A stretch of 63,282 nucleotides of DNA from JAKJEP01 sp964580995 (lineage in GTDB: Bacteria > Planctomycetota > Phycisphaerae > Sedimentisphaerales > SM23-30): positions 1 through 63,282 of the forward strand of contig CAZOMV010000019.1 in assembly GCA_964580995.1 (NCBI GenBank). The letters run 5' to 3'. The notes under the pieces were generated by a model. The model was given only the letters and a program-made list of their open reading frames with translations, was not told where the DNA came from and did no database searches. Each line of letters opens with the position of its first letter. The stretch's first letter is position 1. Both the position numbers and the translations under genes were made by a program. Shown here piece after piece: positions 32,548-43,300 of this stretch.

Positions 32548-34803
32548 ATGAAGCAGGTACTAATCATCAGCTCGATTCTGGCCTTCAATTTGCTCATGGA
32601 AACTGCGTCTTTTGCCGAAACTAACTGGAAACCCGCCGATGGCCCGCTTTTTACCCGTTGGGCCAAGGATGTTTGTCCTGAACAACCTCTGGCGGAATAT
32701 CCCCGGCCGCAGATGGCTCGCGATGAATGGCTAAATCTAAATGGATTATGGAATTACGCAATCGTCGCCAAAGACGCGGCTCAGCCGGAAAAGATGGACG
32801 GCCAAATTCTGGTTCCATTTCCCATCGAATCGGCTCTCTCCGGAGTCATGAAGCCGGTCGGGCCGGAAAATCGGCTCTGGTATCAGCGCAGCTTTACCAT
32901 TCCTCAGAAATGGTCCGGCAAACGAATCCTCCTGCATTTCAGTGCGGTTGACTGGGAAACTACCGTTTCCGTCAACGGCACAATCATCGGCACGCACCAG
33001 GGCGGATACGATCCCTTTTCTTTCGATATTACCGACACTTTAAAAGCCGTTGGCACCCAAGAAATTACGGTTTCCGTATGGGATCCGACCGACACCGCCC
33101 CCCAACCGCACGGCAAACAAGTTCTAAAACCGCAAGGGATTTTTTATACGGCTGTTACCGGCATCTGGCAGACGGTCTGGCTGGAACCGGTCAATACCGC
33201 CTATATTAACTCATTGAAAATCGTTCCCGACATCGATGCCGGCCAGGTAAAAATTACCGCGGACTGCCCTGGTGCAAAATCAGGCTATCAAATCAAAGGA
33301 GTGGTCAAAACCGGCTGGTTTAGCAAAGTTGATGCTAAAGCCGACTCCGCTAATGAGCTGATTATCCCGATGCCAAAGGCCAAACTTTGGTCCCCCGACA
33401 AACCCAATCTTTATGACCTGGAAATCTCTTTACTGGACGAAACCGGCAAAGAAGTGGATGAGGTCGAAAGTTATTTCGGCATGAGGAAGATTGCCATCCA
33501 GAAAGATTCGGATGGGATCCTGCGGCTGTTTCTGAACGATAAACCCTTATTCCAGCATGGTCCGCTCGATCAAGGCTGGTGGTCGGACGGTCTATATACC
33601 GCCCCCACCGACTCGGCTTTGCAATATGATATCGAGATGACCAAAAAGCTGGGATTCAATATGGCCCGCAAACATGTCAAGGTAGAACCGGCCCGCTGGT
33701 ATTACTGGTGTGATAAGCTGGGGCTGCTGGTCTGGCAGGATATGCCCAGCGGTTACAATAATACAGACGAAGGAAAGAAAAATTTTGAAAGCGAACTCAA
33801 ACGAATGATCGACAATCTGCATAATTACCCCAGTATCGTAATGTGGGTTCCCTTTAACGAAGGCTGGGGGCAATATGATACGGCTCGAATTACTGACTGG
33901 GTCAAAAATTATGACCCAACACGACTGGTCAACAATGCCAGTGGCTGGACCGACAGCGGAGCCGGGGATGTACATGATATCCACGTATATCCCGGTCCCG
34001 GCAAACCGGCCAATGAAGAAAAACGGGCGGTAGTGCTGGGCGAATTCGGCGGGCTGGGACTGCCAGTTGATAAACATACCTGGCAAAACAAAGAAAACTG
34101 GGGTTATGTTAGTTACCAAAACAGCGGGGAACTTACCGACGCTTATCTGAAGTTGATTGATAACCTGCAATTGCTCATCGGCCAGGGCCTGGCGGCGGCG
34201 GTTTATACGCAAACCACGGATGTGGAGGGCGAGGTCAACGGCCTGATGACCTATGACCGGGCAATGGTCAAGATGGACCTGAAGAAAATTCAGGCCGCCA
34301 ATAAAAACTGCTACACAAAGACTTATAAACTGGAAAAGGAACTTAGCCCTACTTCTCAGAACACACCTATCGAATGGCGTTACACCACCGCTCAGCCGGC
34401 GGAAGGCTGGCAGAACCCCGGTTTTGATGACTCCGCCTGGCAGAGCGGACCGGGCGGTTTTGGAGTCGAGGGTACCGCCGGGGCAGTGGTAAAAACCACA
34501 TGGGACAGCCCGGACATTTATCTCCGCCGGGATTTTGACTTGCAGGATATGCCGGCCGGAAAATTATATCTGATCATCCATCACGACGAAGATGCCCAGG
34601 TATATCTCAACGGCCTATTGATCGCCAAACCGGATGGGTATCTGACTTCCTATACCACCCTCCCGGTTGATGAAGAAACAAGAAAAGCACTTCAGATCGG
34701 AAAAAACACACTGGCGGTCCATTGCCATCAGACCGACGGCAAGCAATATATTGATGCCGGTCTCATAAGCGTCATCACCCATAAGAGATGTGGAAAGAAA
34801 TGA
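32548..34803 (+). CDS. Secreted glycoside hydrolase family 2 enzyme (beta-galactosidase-like)
   Basis: 751 residues. Signal peptide MKQVLIISSILAFNLLMETA then SFA. GH2 order: sugar-binding jelly roll (about 50-215: LNGLWNYAIV, LWYQRSFTIPQKWSGKRILL, VSVNGTIIGTHQGGYDPFSF), Ig-like domain (about 220-315), TIM barrel (about 320-600) with acid/base Glu438 in WVPFNEGWGQYD and nucleophile Glu499 in VVLGEFGGLGL, and a C-terminal galactose-binding-like module (about 610-745). Active in the envelope or outside. The sugar cannot be told from motifs. Confidence 0.88.
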   Translation: MKQVLIISSILAFNLLMETASFAETNWKPADGPLFTRWAKDVCPEQPLAEYPRPQMARDEWLNLNGLWNYAIVAKDAAQPEKMDGQILVPFPIESALSGVMKPVGPENRLWYQRSFTIPQKWSGKRILLHFSAVDWETTVSVNGTIIGTHQGGYDPFSFDITDTLKAVGTQEITVSVWDPTDTAPQPHGKQVLKPQGIFYTAVTGIWQTVWLEPVNTAYINSLKIVPDIDAGQVKITADCPGAKSGYQIKGVVKTGWFSKVDAKADSANELIIPMPKAKLWSPDKPNLYDLEISLLDETGKEVDEVESYFGMRKIAIQKDSDGILRLFLNDKPLFQHGPLDQGWWSDGLYTAPTDSALQYDIEMTKKLGFNMARKHVKVEPARWYYWCDKLGLLVWQDMPSGYNNTDEGKKNFESELKRMIDNLHNYPSIVMWVPFNEGWGQYDTARITDWVKNYDPTRLVNNASGWTDSGAGDVHDIHVYPGPGKPANEEKRAVVLGEFGGLGLPVDKHTWQNKENWGYVSYQNSGELTDAYLKLIDNLQLLIGQGLAAAVYTQTTDVEGEVNGLMTYDRAMVKMDLKKIQAANKNCYTKTYKLEKELSPTSQNTPIEWRYTTAQPAEGWQNPGFDDSAWQSGPGGFGVEGTAGAVVKTTWDSPDIYLRRDFDLQDMPAGKLYLIIHHDEDAQVYLNGLLIAKPDGYLTSYTTLPVDEETRKALQIGKNTLAVHCHQTDGKQYIDAGLISVITHKRCGKK

Positions 34804-34809
34804 TTCTCT

Positions 34810-37041
34810 TTACAGTCTTACTTCCGGTGATATAAATCGCAGCAAAGAATCTTTCCCCCATTGATAAAGGGTACTGCGTCCGCATTCAATATGGGTCCGG
34901 CCGGACATGAACGGCCGGGCGGAGGAAGGCAATCCCTGCGGTTCCAGATGGATCGTCACTTCGTACACGGTTTCCACCGGTCGTTCCTGTTTGGTAACCG
35001 GATCATATTCGGTTAAAACTTCGCCGCCCACTTTGTTGCTCAGTGCCATCTTTTCCCCAAATTCGCCCATATTGTCTTCGCGGTGCCTGCTAATCGTGGT
35101 TACCTGGCCGTTGAATTTCTGATCGCTGAACGCATACAGCATCAATTCCGCCTGCTGGCCCAACTCGTCCGGCTGTTTAAAAATCCGGGCGAACTGCGCT
35201 TCCGGAACCCACACTTTGGCAACCAGGCGATGACTATCCCCTAATAAGAGCAGCGGGGCACCACGCGGTACGAATCTCCCATCCAGTTGCCGTAGGGATT
35301 CATCCGAGCTTAATACCTCCCCATAAAAAGGTACACGCACTTCCAGATTCGCAATTTGCTCATCCTGCCGCTGCTTTTCCCGCTGCAGAACGTTCAATCG
35401 CTCATTCATCTGCTCCAGCCGGCTCCTGTTCTCCGGCTCTTGAATCGTATAGTACGCAATTTCCAACTCTTCCTGCTTGATCTGCGCCGATAGCTGTTCC
35501 ACTTTCAGCTTCAGGTCCGGATTGATCAGGCGAGCGATCCGCTCTTCACCGGAGTCGGACCGGCCCAGCCATACGCCTTCACAAACCGGCTCTTCCCAGT
35601 GTACTTCGCCCGCCACTTCACTGCGAATCCAATGCATCGGTGCCGGTTCCAGAATAAAATTCAAGGTCACATGCTGGGACATGGGGAAAAACAATACCAC
35701 CACCGCCCCGGTGATAAGAAGGACCAAAAAGAACAGCAGCCGGGTGTTGGAGATACCCAGGCTGGTCCGCTGTTTCTGTAACATGATTCCCGTCTTGGTC
35801 ATGGGAACAAGAAACGTGGTCAACACCCCCAGGGCAAAGATAAAACGCCCCAGAACGGCCAAATGCATCTGTTTCAAAAAATCATATACCATAAAAAGAA
35901 TCGCGAACATAATAAACCAGCGATAAATAACGGCCGCAATGGCATACATCGGAAAAATAAATTTATACCGGTGTTCTTCGTGCATTTCTTCGGTGCGTCC
36001 TCCCAAAATATGCCGAATGAAAAAATTTCGAATTAAGGCGGCCGATCGCTGGCGTAAATTTGGGACATCAATCAGGTCCATCAGGATATAATAACCGTCA
36101 AATTTCATCAGGGGATTGGCGTTAAACAATACGGTAGAGATGGAACAGACAATCACTACATTAAAGGCAAAGGCGTGAATGAAACCGGGCTGATCTGTAT
36201 AATACCATACCACCGCCCCTAATGCGGCAATGAGCAGTTCGGATAGAATCCCGCCGGAACTGGTTAAGAGGCGGTATGATTTATTGGGAAACGTCCAGGA
36301 ATCGGTTATATTGCAATACAAAAACGGCATGAAGATCATAACCAGCAAACCGATATCATGCACCTCCCCGCCGTAATTTTTACAGGTCAGGCCGTGCCCA
36401 AATTCATGGATCGCCTTGACCAGCCAGAACACCGCAAAGACCAGCGGAATATTGTAAATAGTAAAAAAATTGGAATGAAACATGGACGTAAAATCATGCC
36501 AGCGACGCAGGATCAAAAAACCGCCCAGGGCCAGCAGCAAAAGATACAGCAGCAAAAAACCGCGGGTCCAGATAAAACGCAAATGCGGCAATATCCGGTC
36601 AAACAGTTTATCCGGATCATATAACGGGACCTTGAAAAAGAGAAAATTGCTGATCTGGGAAAGTAACTTGCCGCGCCACTTCCGTTTAGCGGCCCGGAAA
36701 AAAATCTCATCCCGCTGCGGATTCCTGCTTTCGACCAGATTTTTGGCGCTTAAGTCGCGCACAAACTGCCCAACTTCCATATTGGTCAGCATATCGCTGT
36801 TGAATTCCTTCCGGTGGGCGTCCTTTAATTGCCGCAGCGTCACACCCCGGCGAAGCTGTTCGATAATAAAATACTCCTCCCGGCTAAACCGATAGTAACG
36901 CAGCGAAAGGGGGTCTTTCAAAACCCAATACGGCTGTCCATCATACACCTGCTTCGAGACCTCCACTTCAGGCCGAAAGCGGGGCAATTCCTGATCTTCC
37001 GCGGCGGTCGTATTTTCATTCCTCTCAGCACTCAAAACCAC
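34810..37041 (-). CDS. PqqD-like / M50 site-2-protease / membrane-fusion hybrid protein
   Basis: 743 residues. Residues 21-107 form a PqqD-like domain (YWVLKDPLSLRYYRFSREEY, then FIIEQLRRGVTLRQLKD and NLVESR). Then a long membrane part with zinc motif HEFGH (212-216) and NANPLMKFDGYY (307-318), the third-ligand motif of M50 site-2 proteases; about eight to ten helices (about 150-450). The C-terminal periplasmic part (about 460-743) has a coiled-coil (about 530-580) and a barrel-sandwich/HlyD-like region (VPFYGEVLSSDESLR, VAKVWVPEAQFARI, GRTHIECGRSTLYQW). Last gene of a three-gene operon. Such hybrids occur in Planctomycetes without an ABC ATPase. Substrate unknown; I infer the nearby giant surface protein. 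Confidence 0.85.
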   Translation of the reverse strand: MVLSAERNENTTAAEDQELPRFRPEVEVSKQVYDGQPYWVLKDPLSLRYYRFSREEYFIIEQLRRGVTLRQLKDAHRKEFNSDMLTNMEVGQFVRDLSAKNLVESRNPQRDEIFFRAAKRKWRGKLLSQISNFLFFKVPLYDPDKLFDRILPHLRFIWTRGFLLLYLLLLALGGFLILRRWHDFTSMFHSNFFTIYNIPLVFAVFWLVKAIHEFGHGLTCKNYGGEVHDIGLLVMIFMPFLYCNITDSWTFPNKSYRLLTSSGGILSELLIAALGAVVWYYTDQPGFIHAFAFNVVIVCSISTVLFNANPLMKFDGYYILMDLIDVPNLRQRSAALIRNFFIRHILGGRTEEMHEEHRYKFIFPMYAIAAVIYRWFIMFAILFMVYDFLKQMHLAVLGRFIFALGVLTTFLVPMTKTGIMLQKQRTSLGISNTRLLFFLVLLITGAVVVLFFPMSQHVTLNFILEPAPMHWIRSEVAGEVHWEEPVCEGVWLGRSDSGEERIARLINPDLKLKVEQLSAQIKQEELEIAYYTIQEPENRSRLEQMNERLNVLQREKQRQDEQIANLEVRVPFYGEVLSSDESLRQLDGRFVPRGAPLLLLGDSHRLVAKVWVPEAQFARIFKQPDELGQQAELMLYAFSDQKFNGQVTTISRHREDNMGEFGEKMALSNKVGGEVLTEYDPVTKQERPVETVYEVTIHLEPQGLPSSARPFMSGRTHIECGRSTLYQWGKDSLLRFISPEVRL

Positions 37042-37050
37042 ACCTCGCCA

Positions 37051-37959
37051 CTAGAGCTCCATTCTGGCACGTAAGCCGGGTCGATACGTATAGGGATATA
37101 AATCTTTCTGTTCTTTTTCATTAGCAATCACAGGATTGGCAAATTCCACTTCCACATCAAACTGACCGGTTTCATACACCGTGGGGCCGATAAAAACCAC
37201 CTTGGCCGGGATCCCCGCCCCTTCGTCCCCCTGCACAAACACCCGGGTTTCCTGCCCGATTTGTACCGTTCCCAATTGTTCCACCGGCAGCGAAACGCTC
37301 ACCCGCAGGGTATCCACCTTCATAATCACCATAACCTTTTGCCCGTTATTCACCGTTTCCCCCACTTCCAGCTTTTTCAAATTCGCGTCTTTCAGGCTGG
37401 GTACACTGGAAAAGGGAACAATCACACCATTCATCGGAGCACAAATGGAATGCCGCTTCAAGAGATCTTCATTTTGCTGTTTGTTCAACTCTAATAACTT
37501 CAATTGCAGCATGGCTGCCTTCACATCCAATTCCGCCAGATCCTTTCGCTGATTGGCTTCCTTGAATTCCTTATCCGAGCTGACCTTCTTCTCGTAGAGT
37601 TCGGTGACTATTTTCAAATTATCCTGGGCATATTCCAACACGGTCTTCGCCTTGTCCAAATCCACAAACATGTCGATATTGGCCTGCAGCTTCTGGATTT
37701 CCAGCTTAATCTGCTCCGCATCCAACTGCATCAATAAATCACCCTCCTTGACAAAATCCTGGGCTTCATGATATATTTCCGCGACAATCCCGTTCACCGA
37801 AACCCCTAAAACCGCCACATTCTGGGCTCGCAGATAGGTATTGTAATTGCCCCGCGGCGTTAAGGTATAATCCATTTCCTCCGCCGCACACGGAACCGAT
37901 GACAACGACCCCCCCCAAAACAGCAGCGCAAAATAAATAAAGGCTCTTCGGCTACTCAT
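37051..37959 (-). CDS. HlyD/RND-type periplasmic adaptor
   Basis: 302 residues from ATG 37959 (AAAGGAAG upstream). A signal peptide (AFIYFALLFWGGSLSSVPCA, then AEE) is followed by a biotinyl-lipoyl domain (QNVAVLGVSVNGIVAEIYHE, ending in EGDLLMQLD), a coiled coil (about 80-160), the second lipoyl half (ICAPMNGVIVPF) and a beta-barrel (VSVSLPVEQLGTVQIGQ). Typical membrane-fusion adaptor, but alone: no RND pump or ABC transporter accompanies it. Overlaps neither neighbour (9 bp and 68 bp gaps). Acts with the flanking adaptor-like genes. Confidence 0.85.
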   Translation of the reverse strand: MSSRRAFIYFALLFWGGSLSSVPCAAEEMDYTLTPRGNYNTYLRAQNVAVLGVSVNGIVAEIYHEAQDFVKEGDLLMQLDAEQIKLEIQKLQANIDMFVDLDKAKTVLEYAQDNLKIVTELYEKKVSSDKEFKEANQRKDLAELDVKAAMLQLKLLELNKQQNEDLLKRHSICAPMNGVIVPFSSVPSLKDANLKKLEVGETVNNGQKVMVIMKVDTLRVSVSLPVEQLGTVQIGQETRVFVQGDEGAGIPAKVVFIGPTVYETGQFDVEVEFANPVIANEKEQKDLYPYTYRPGLRARMEL

Positions 37960-38027
37960 ACATCTTCCTTTCGCAATAAATATCCAGCTCATTTCGTCGC
38001 TATTTGCCAAAACGATCGAATAATATC

Positions 38028-40025
38028 TCAGAACAAACTCACCCGAACGAAATTAACGAACTCGTGCGTCAGGGCGTAAAAGAGGGTGCGCTCACCGCAC
38101 TCGATCGCCACCTTGCCCTCCATCCCCTGCCGCGGGATCACCTTCTCGGCAAAACCTTCCGGCTGGGCCACCCGCACCTCAATAACATTGCGATACTTCT
38201 GATCGCCGGTGGTGAATACATTCGCCTTCCGGGCAACCGAAATCACATAGGTTTCAAACTTGATATCCGGATACGCATTCAGAAGCACCCGGGCACGGAG
38301 CCGCCCGTCTCCTTCCAGATGATCGTACGCCTTCAGCAGTTCCCCGGCAGCATCTTCCGGCACATTCACCTTTAAATGCCAACTGGAACCTTCCGGCACA
38401 ATCTCAAACATAGGCTCACCCCGCGTCACCGGCTTCGAATAATACTGGCGGATCTCACTTTCCCGGGTGATTACCATACCATCGACGGGTGAAACAATTT
38501 CATACTGTTTCCGTTCCAGCAAATATTTGTCGCGTTCCGCTTCCAATGCCTTCAACCGACTATCTAATACCGCTACTGTGGTATTTAGATCCCGGTTCCT
38601 CGCATCATCCAGGCTGTATGTCGCTTCCATAATGGCATTGCTCACCCGGTCAATCTCATTGTCAATCTGACTCATATCCAGCGAGGCCAGAACCTCTCCC
38701 TGCTTCACGATGCGATTGGGCGGTACGGCCGTAAGAGCCTCTGCAACCGATTCAATCACACCCTCCTGCTGGGCATAGGCAATTCGAGCATCCGTCGGAA
38801 CCAGTTCCGCGGTCCCGATGACTTTAACCTGCTTCTGGATAATAAACGGAGCAGACAACAAAACCGTAATCAAAGTGGCCCAGATCGCTCGATGCACCCA
38901 ACTCATCCGATAGATCCGGTCCCGCAGAGCGCCTGCCGCCCGCACCAGAGGCGATAACGGCAGATTGCGATAAGATAGGCTGTTATTCAGGGCACTGCCG
39001 GCCTCTGCCAGCAAAAATTCGATCTGTTTCCGCTGTTCAGGACCGATCGGTTCCTCTTTGGCCTTTTCCACAATCAAGGCCCCCACCACATATTTTTCCC
39101 AGTGGATCGGGAAGATCCCCATCACCACCGTTCCCGCCTGCAGCATATAGAGCCGGGCCGCGGTTATCAAGTCGTCACTTTCCTGCCCCGCCTGTTTCAC
39201 TGCCTCCGGGTTATCCACCAGCAAAACCTTATCGTTGCGGCAGACATGGGCGGCAATTTCGGCGATGCTTTTGATAAAGTTGCTTTTGATCGCCACCGAC
39301 TCCAGCCCGGAAACCGATTCAATCCGGAACTTGCCCTTGCTGTTAAAGGTGCCGGCCATACAGCGAAATACCCCCAGCAGCTCCTGGCCGTAGTTCGCCA
39401 GGGCATAACACACCCGGCTGGGCTGCAAACTGCAATGCAAGGCACTGATATACTGACGAACTCGATCCGTCCGGGAAATCTGGGTCTCCAGTTTTTTAGT
39501 TCGCAGCCCTTGCAAATACTGGCCTGCCCACTCGCACAAACCGGCAATATAATCCAAAAATCCCCGAATCGCCCGGGCATCCACATTGGGCGGGGCGATC
39601 AGCAAAAAGATACCCCGCAAACTTTTCCGCTCCAGAATGGGAATAAAAAGTAAGGCATGATCGGAATTATTAGCCCCGGCACTGCCTAAACCGCCATCGT
39701 GTATATTGCTGCCATGACGCGCGGGAAGGATCACCGGCTCGCGAGTTTCCATAATCCGGGATAGTGCGTAACGCAGGACTTGTTCCTGTTGTCCTCCCTG
39801 TTCAATTCCCGCGGCATTTAAATTCATATGAGCGACAAATATCAGTTCACCGGAATCGGTAATCAGCCAGGCTCCCCCGCCGGTACCCAAAACCGATACC
39901 ACCCGCTCCAAAAAGGTGCGAAAGTAATTCTGCGGATCGCTATCCGTATTGCTTAATTCCGCTATCCCGCGTTCCAGCGACTTCAAACTGGCCTGAAACG
40001 TTGATACTTCAACATCTTGTGACAT
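38028..40025 (-). CDS. GAF-domain-fused HlyD-like adaptor
   Basis: 665 residues. The N-terminal half (about 25-350) contains two GAF-like sensory domains (FLERVVSVLGTGGGAWLITD with ILPARHG and ALLFIPILERKSLRGIFLLI; then CRNDKVLLVDNPEA with GIFPIHWEKYVVGALIVEKA). A single transmembrane helix (AIWATLITVLLSAPFIIQ, about 388-405) leads into a periplasmic lipoyl/coiled-coil/barrel region (SVAEALTAVPPNRIVKQGEV, YEIVSPVDGMVITRES, WHLKVNVPEDAAGELL). A cytoplasmic sensor joined to an envelope adaptor is unusual and may gate transport. First gene of the operon, promoter not evident. Confidence 0.8.
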   Translation of the reverse strand: MSQDVEVSTFQASLKSLERGIAELSNTDSDPQNYFRTFLERVVSVLGTGGGAWLITDSGELIFVAHMNLNAAGIEQGGQQEQVLRYALSRIMETREPVILPARHGSNIHDGGLGSAGANNSDHALLFIPILERKSLRGIFLLIAPPNVDARAIRGFLDYIAGLCEWAGQYLQGLRTKKLETQISRTDRVRQYISALHCSLQPSRVCYALANYGQELLGVFRCMAGTFNSKGKFRIESVSGLESVAIKSNFIKSIAEIAAHVCRNDKVLLVDNPEAVKQAGQESDDLITAARLYMLQAGTVVMGIFPIHWEKYVVGALIVEKAKEEPIGPEQRKQIEFLLAEAGSALNNSLSYRNLPLSPLVRAAGALRDRIYRMSWVHRAIWATLITVLLSAPFIIQKQVKVIGTAELVPTDARIAYAQQEGVIESVAEALTAVPPNRIVKQGEVLASLDMSQIDNEIDRVSNAIMEATYSLDDARNRDLNTTVAVLDSRLKALEAERDKYLLERKQYEIVSPVDGMVITRESEIRQYYSKPVTRGEPMFEIVPEGSSWHLKVNVPEDAAGELLKAYDHLEGDGRLRARVLLNAYPDIKFETYVISVARKANVFTTGDQKYRNVIEVRVAQPEGFAEKVIPRQGMEGKVAIECGERTLFYALTHEFVNFVRVSLF

Positions 40026-40255
40026 TCCATCTCCTGAATCATAAACTCTTTATATACGTTCTACCATAATCAACTATCGGGAAAGCCCGAAAGTTTCATC
40101 TGGAGCGGAAATATTGTAGCAAACAACCACTCCTATTAAAACCTTTTTTTTCGATCTCCGGTTCATTTGCCTCAAAACTTCTTGCCAAACAAGACTTTAT
40201 GTATTTTCGGTGTTTGAATTGCTACCCACAGGCAATCCTGTCCGCCCCGGCGCAC

Positions 40256-40287
40256 AAAAAAGGCCCGATCCATGGTAGGACCGGGCC
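40256..40287 (-). terminator. Intrinsic terminator of the giant gene
   Basis: Hairpin GGCCCG...CGGGCC (40262-40287), with one A/C mismatch in the arm, followed on the minus strand by six T. Lies 26 bp past the stop. The sequence 40251-40266 matches the terminator flank at 19139-19154 except at one base or so. Confidence 0.88.
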
Positions 40288-40312
40288 TGATCTACTTGCT
40301 TTCCATTCACCA

Positions 40313-43300
40313 TTATTCAGTGTCTGGCGTAACCTCAAACAAATCAGTCGTATAATCCGGATGTTCCAGGCTGGAATATACATTCATGCCCGGAGCTATA
40401 GTACGAGTCACTTTAACCGGATTGTAGTATGGATTCAAGTTTCTCAGAACACCATCACCCACAGCACCGCCGCCACCATTATCCACAACCGACTCTGCGG
40501 TTTCCACCCACTTGCGGTTATCAATGTTCTCAAGGGTGACACGGCCAAACCGGCACTGATCCAGCACGCCATATCTGGTTCCGGCGAACATCCAGAGTTC
40601 ACTAACCGTACCATCCACAGCCACCTTCGACCAGTTCTGACCGCTCATCTTATTTACATCGTCATAGATGTAAATGTTCTTGGCATTGATCGCGTCGAAC
40701 TCATCGACGGCGCCGAGGATGCTGACGTTGGTCATCTTGTCGGTCTGGATATATTCCAAATCATTATTGACACCGATAAATGCCTTATTGATGGAACGAG
40801 TTACCTCAATCCAATCGGCATCACCGGTAATCAGCAGACCGTTGACCTTGCCATCGACAAGCAACGACTCGTTGAAGCCGTCCACTACGACATTCTTCAG
40901 CGTGGCCTTGCCCCAGGCGTTATTTGTGCCGATCGAACCGACATGGGCCGTTCCCAATCCATCCAGGCCCAAACCGGCCTTGCTGGCCTGTTTGGCGATG
41001 CTCTTCAGGGCACTCAGATCGTCACTGTTGTTATCGGCATCATACGTCCCATTGACGCTTACGATGGTGGCCGTTCCCTGGCCGACTACCGAGACACCAG
41101 TCAGTTTGCCAAAGAACGTGCTATAAACGGCCTCCATCGAGCTGGAAGCATTTACATACAGCGTCTGGGCATCACCGGCTAGATTGGTCCAGGAAATCGA
41201 CCGGTTATCATGATCCATCGTGCCGTTTTCGACAAACTGGTACGCATCTACCGCGCTGGTTCCGGTTACCTCACCCTCGTGAATGTAACCGCCAAAGTTG
41301 AAGGCGGTCAGATCCGCGGTCGCGGCGATGATATCACCGTTTACCGTCAGGAAATCAATCTCGCCAATCGCACCATCGGCATTGCTGCTTACGGTAACCT
41401 GACCGGCCCAATCTCCGTTGATTACCAGGTCATCGACATCCCCGGCGATATTCAACCGGGCAGCCGAATCCGCCAAACCGGTGATCACGATAACATCCAG
41501 ATCACCAAGGAAGGTATCAACGAATGCCAGCATACCACTGCCTACCGCCGTCACCTGTTCAAACCCATTTACATACGGATTGGTGGCAGATACCAGAATC
41601 TCGCCATTAACCAGTTCCAGTTGGGCATCCGGATAATAGCCGGCAGGAACACTACCGCCGACATACGGTGCTACCAGCAAATCAAACTGCGAGGAAAGAG
41701 GCATAAACAGGGTAACGTCACTCAGGTCAAATTCCAACGGAGCCACAATACCGCCGAAGCCGGCACCCAGATCATAGGTTCCCGCAACTCCGCCAGCCAT
41801 GGCATAGATGGCACCCATAGCATAATCTTGCCCAAGCGGCAGGATTCCGGCAACCAGCGTCTGATTGCCATCCGCCGTGACGTACATCTCAATATCACCA
41901 ATCTCCGAGAGCACACCGCCGGCGAACCAGGCAGGCAAGCCGCTCAGACCATAGAGGTCCACCGCATCCTGCATGGTGGTAGCATCATCAATGGCTACCA
42001 CTCCTTCGGTTTCCAATTCAGCATAGATATCACCGCTGGCGGCAATACTGCCGATGGTATCATTGGCATACACATAGGCTTCCACATCTTCGTGCAGCGA
42101 CAGCATATAACCGAAGTTATCCACGCCGACATCCTGGCTGAGATCAACATACAGATCGCCTTCAGCAATCACACCGCCGATCAGGTTATCCAAGCCATTC
42201 AGATAAAGGTTCAAGTCGAGGTTATCTTCATCAGTCTTTAGCGCTCCATCCAGATCAGACGGCTGATTGTCAGTGATTGGCGTACTGCTGATGATATCGC
42301 AGGTCAGGCTCGTTCCGTTGGCGGCGTTATAGGTCGCCAAGAAGGCTGTCTGCTCACCCATCGAAGTAGTACTCAGAGCATTCGTCTGGCTGGCCACTAC
42401 CGTTCCGAGATCGCCACCATCCATGTCAACATACAAGTCAACATAACCATCTTCATTGGTATCAATGATAAATACTTCATCGATATCAACTTCTGCGTTG
42501 GTATTGGTATATGTTTCCAAATCATATTCGTAGGTACCAAACATGGTAATGCGGTCCACAGTCACACCGGTGGTCGTTACCGCGCCGGCATTGAACTCCA
42601 TCAGCATGGCGCCATCCCCATCATCATCCCAGATGTCGAAATAGATTTCATTGCCTTCTTCATCGTTATTTTCATACAGATAGAAGGTGGCACCATCGAC
42701 ACCATCCACAGCACCTAGTATCAGATTTCCGGTAATGGCTGTACCGCCGATTTCGACATAGGTACTACCATCGCCGCCAATGAAAATATCCGCAGCAACC
42801 ACACCCTCGTCGGCCCAGATCCAGTCATGATCGCCGCCGATCATAATCACACCGGAACCTGCGGTGGAACCGCCGATATTGCTGTAATACGATTCAACAA
42901 AAGGAAGGTCACCAGCTACACAGATGTAGCTATCCGCTGCACCAACCACATCCTGGTAAGCATAGAAATAATTCATATTTCCGCCAGCTTCCATCGTGCC
43001 GGTCATGTTACCAGTCACCGCTAACAGCGAGTCATCCACGCCATAGTAGCCCTGGCCGATCTCCACGTTTCCAACATTGCCATCCGCTACGATATCACCA
43101 GTATAATCACCATAGATCCTAATGTTACCGATAGCTCCATCTAAAGCGCTGTCCAGAACATCAACCGAGGTAATGATTCCAGCGAAGTTACCGTTAGCAT
43201 CCAGCCAAGCCTGAGCGGTGGCCACATCCGCAAAAGCACCATTTTCATCGATGTAATCCTGGATCGTACGACCGATGGTAACATTCCCGATATTATTCGC

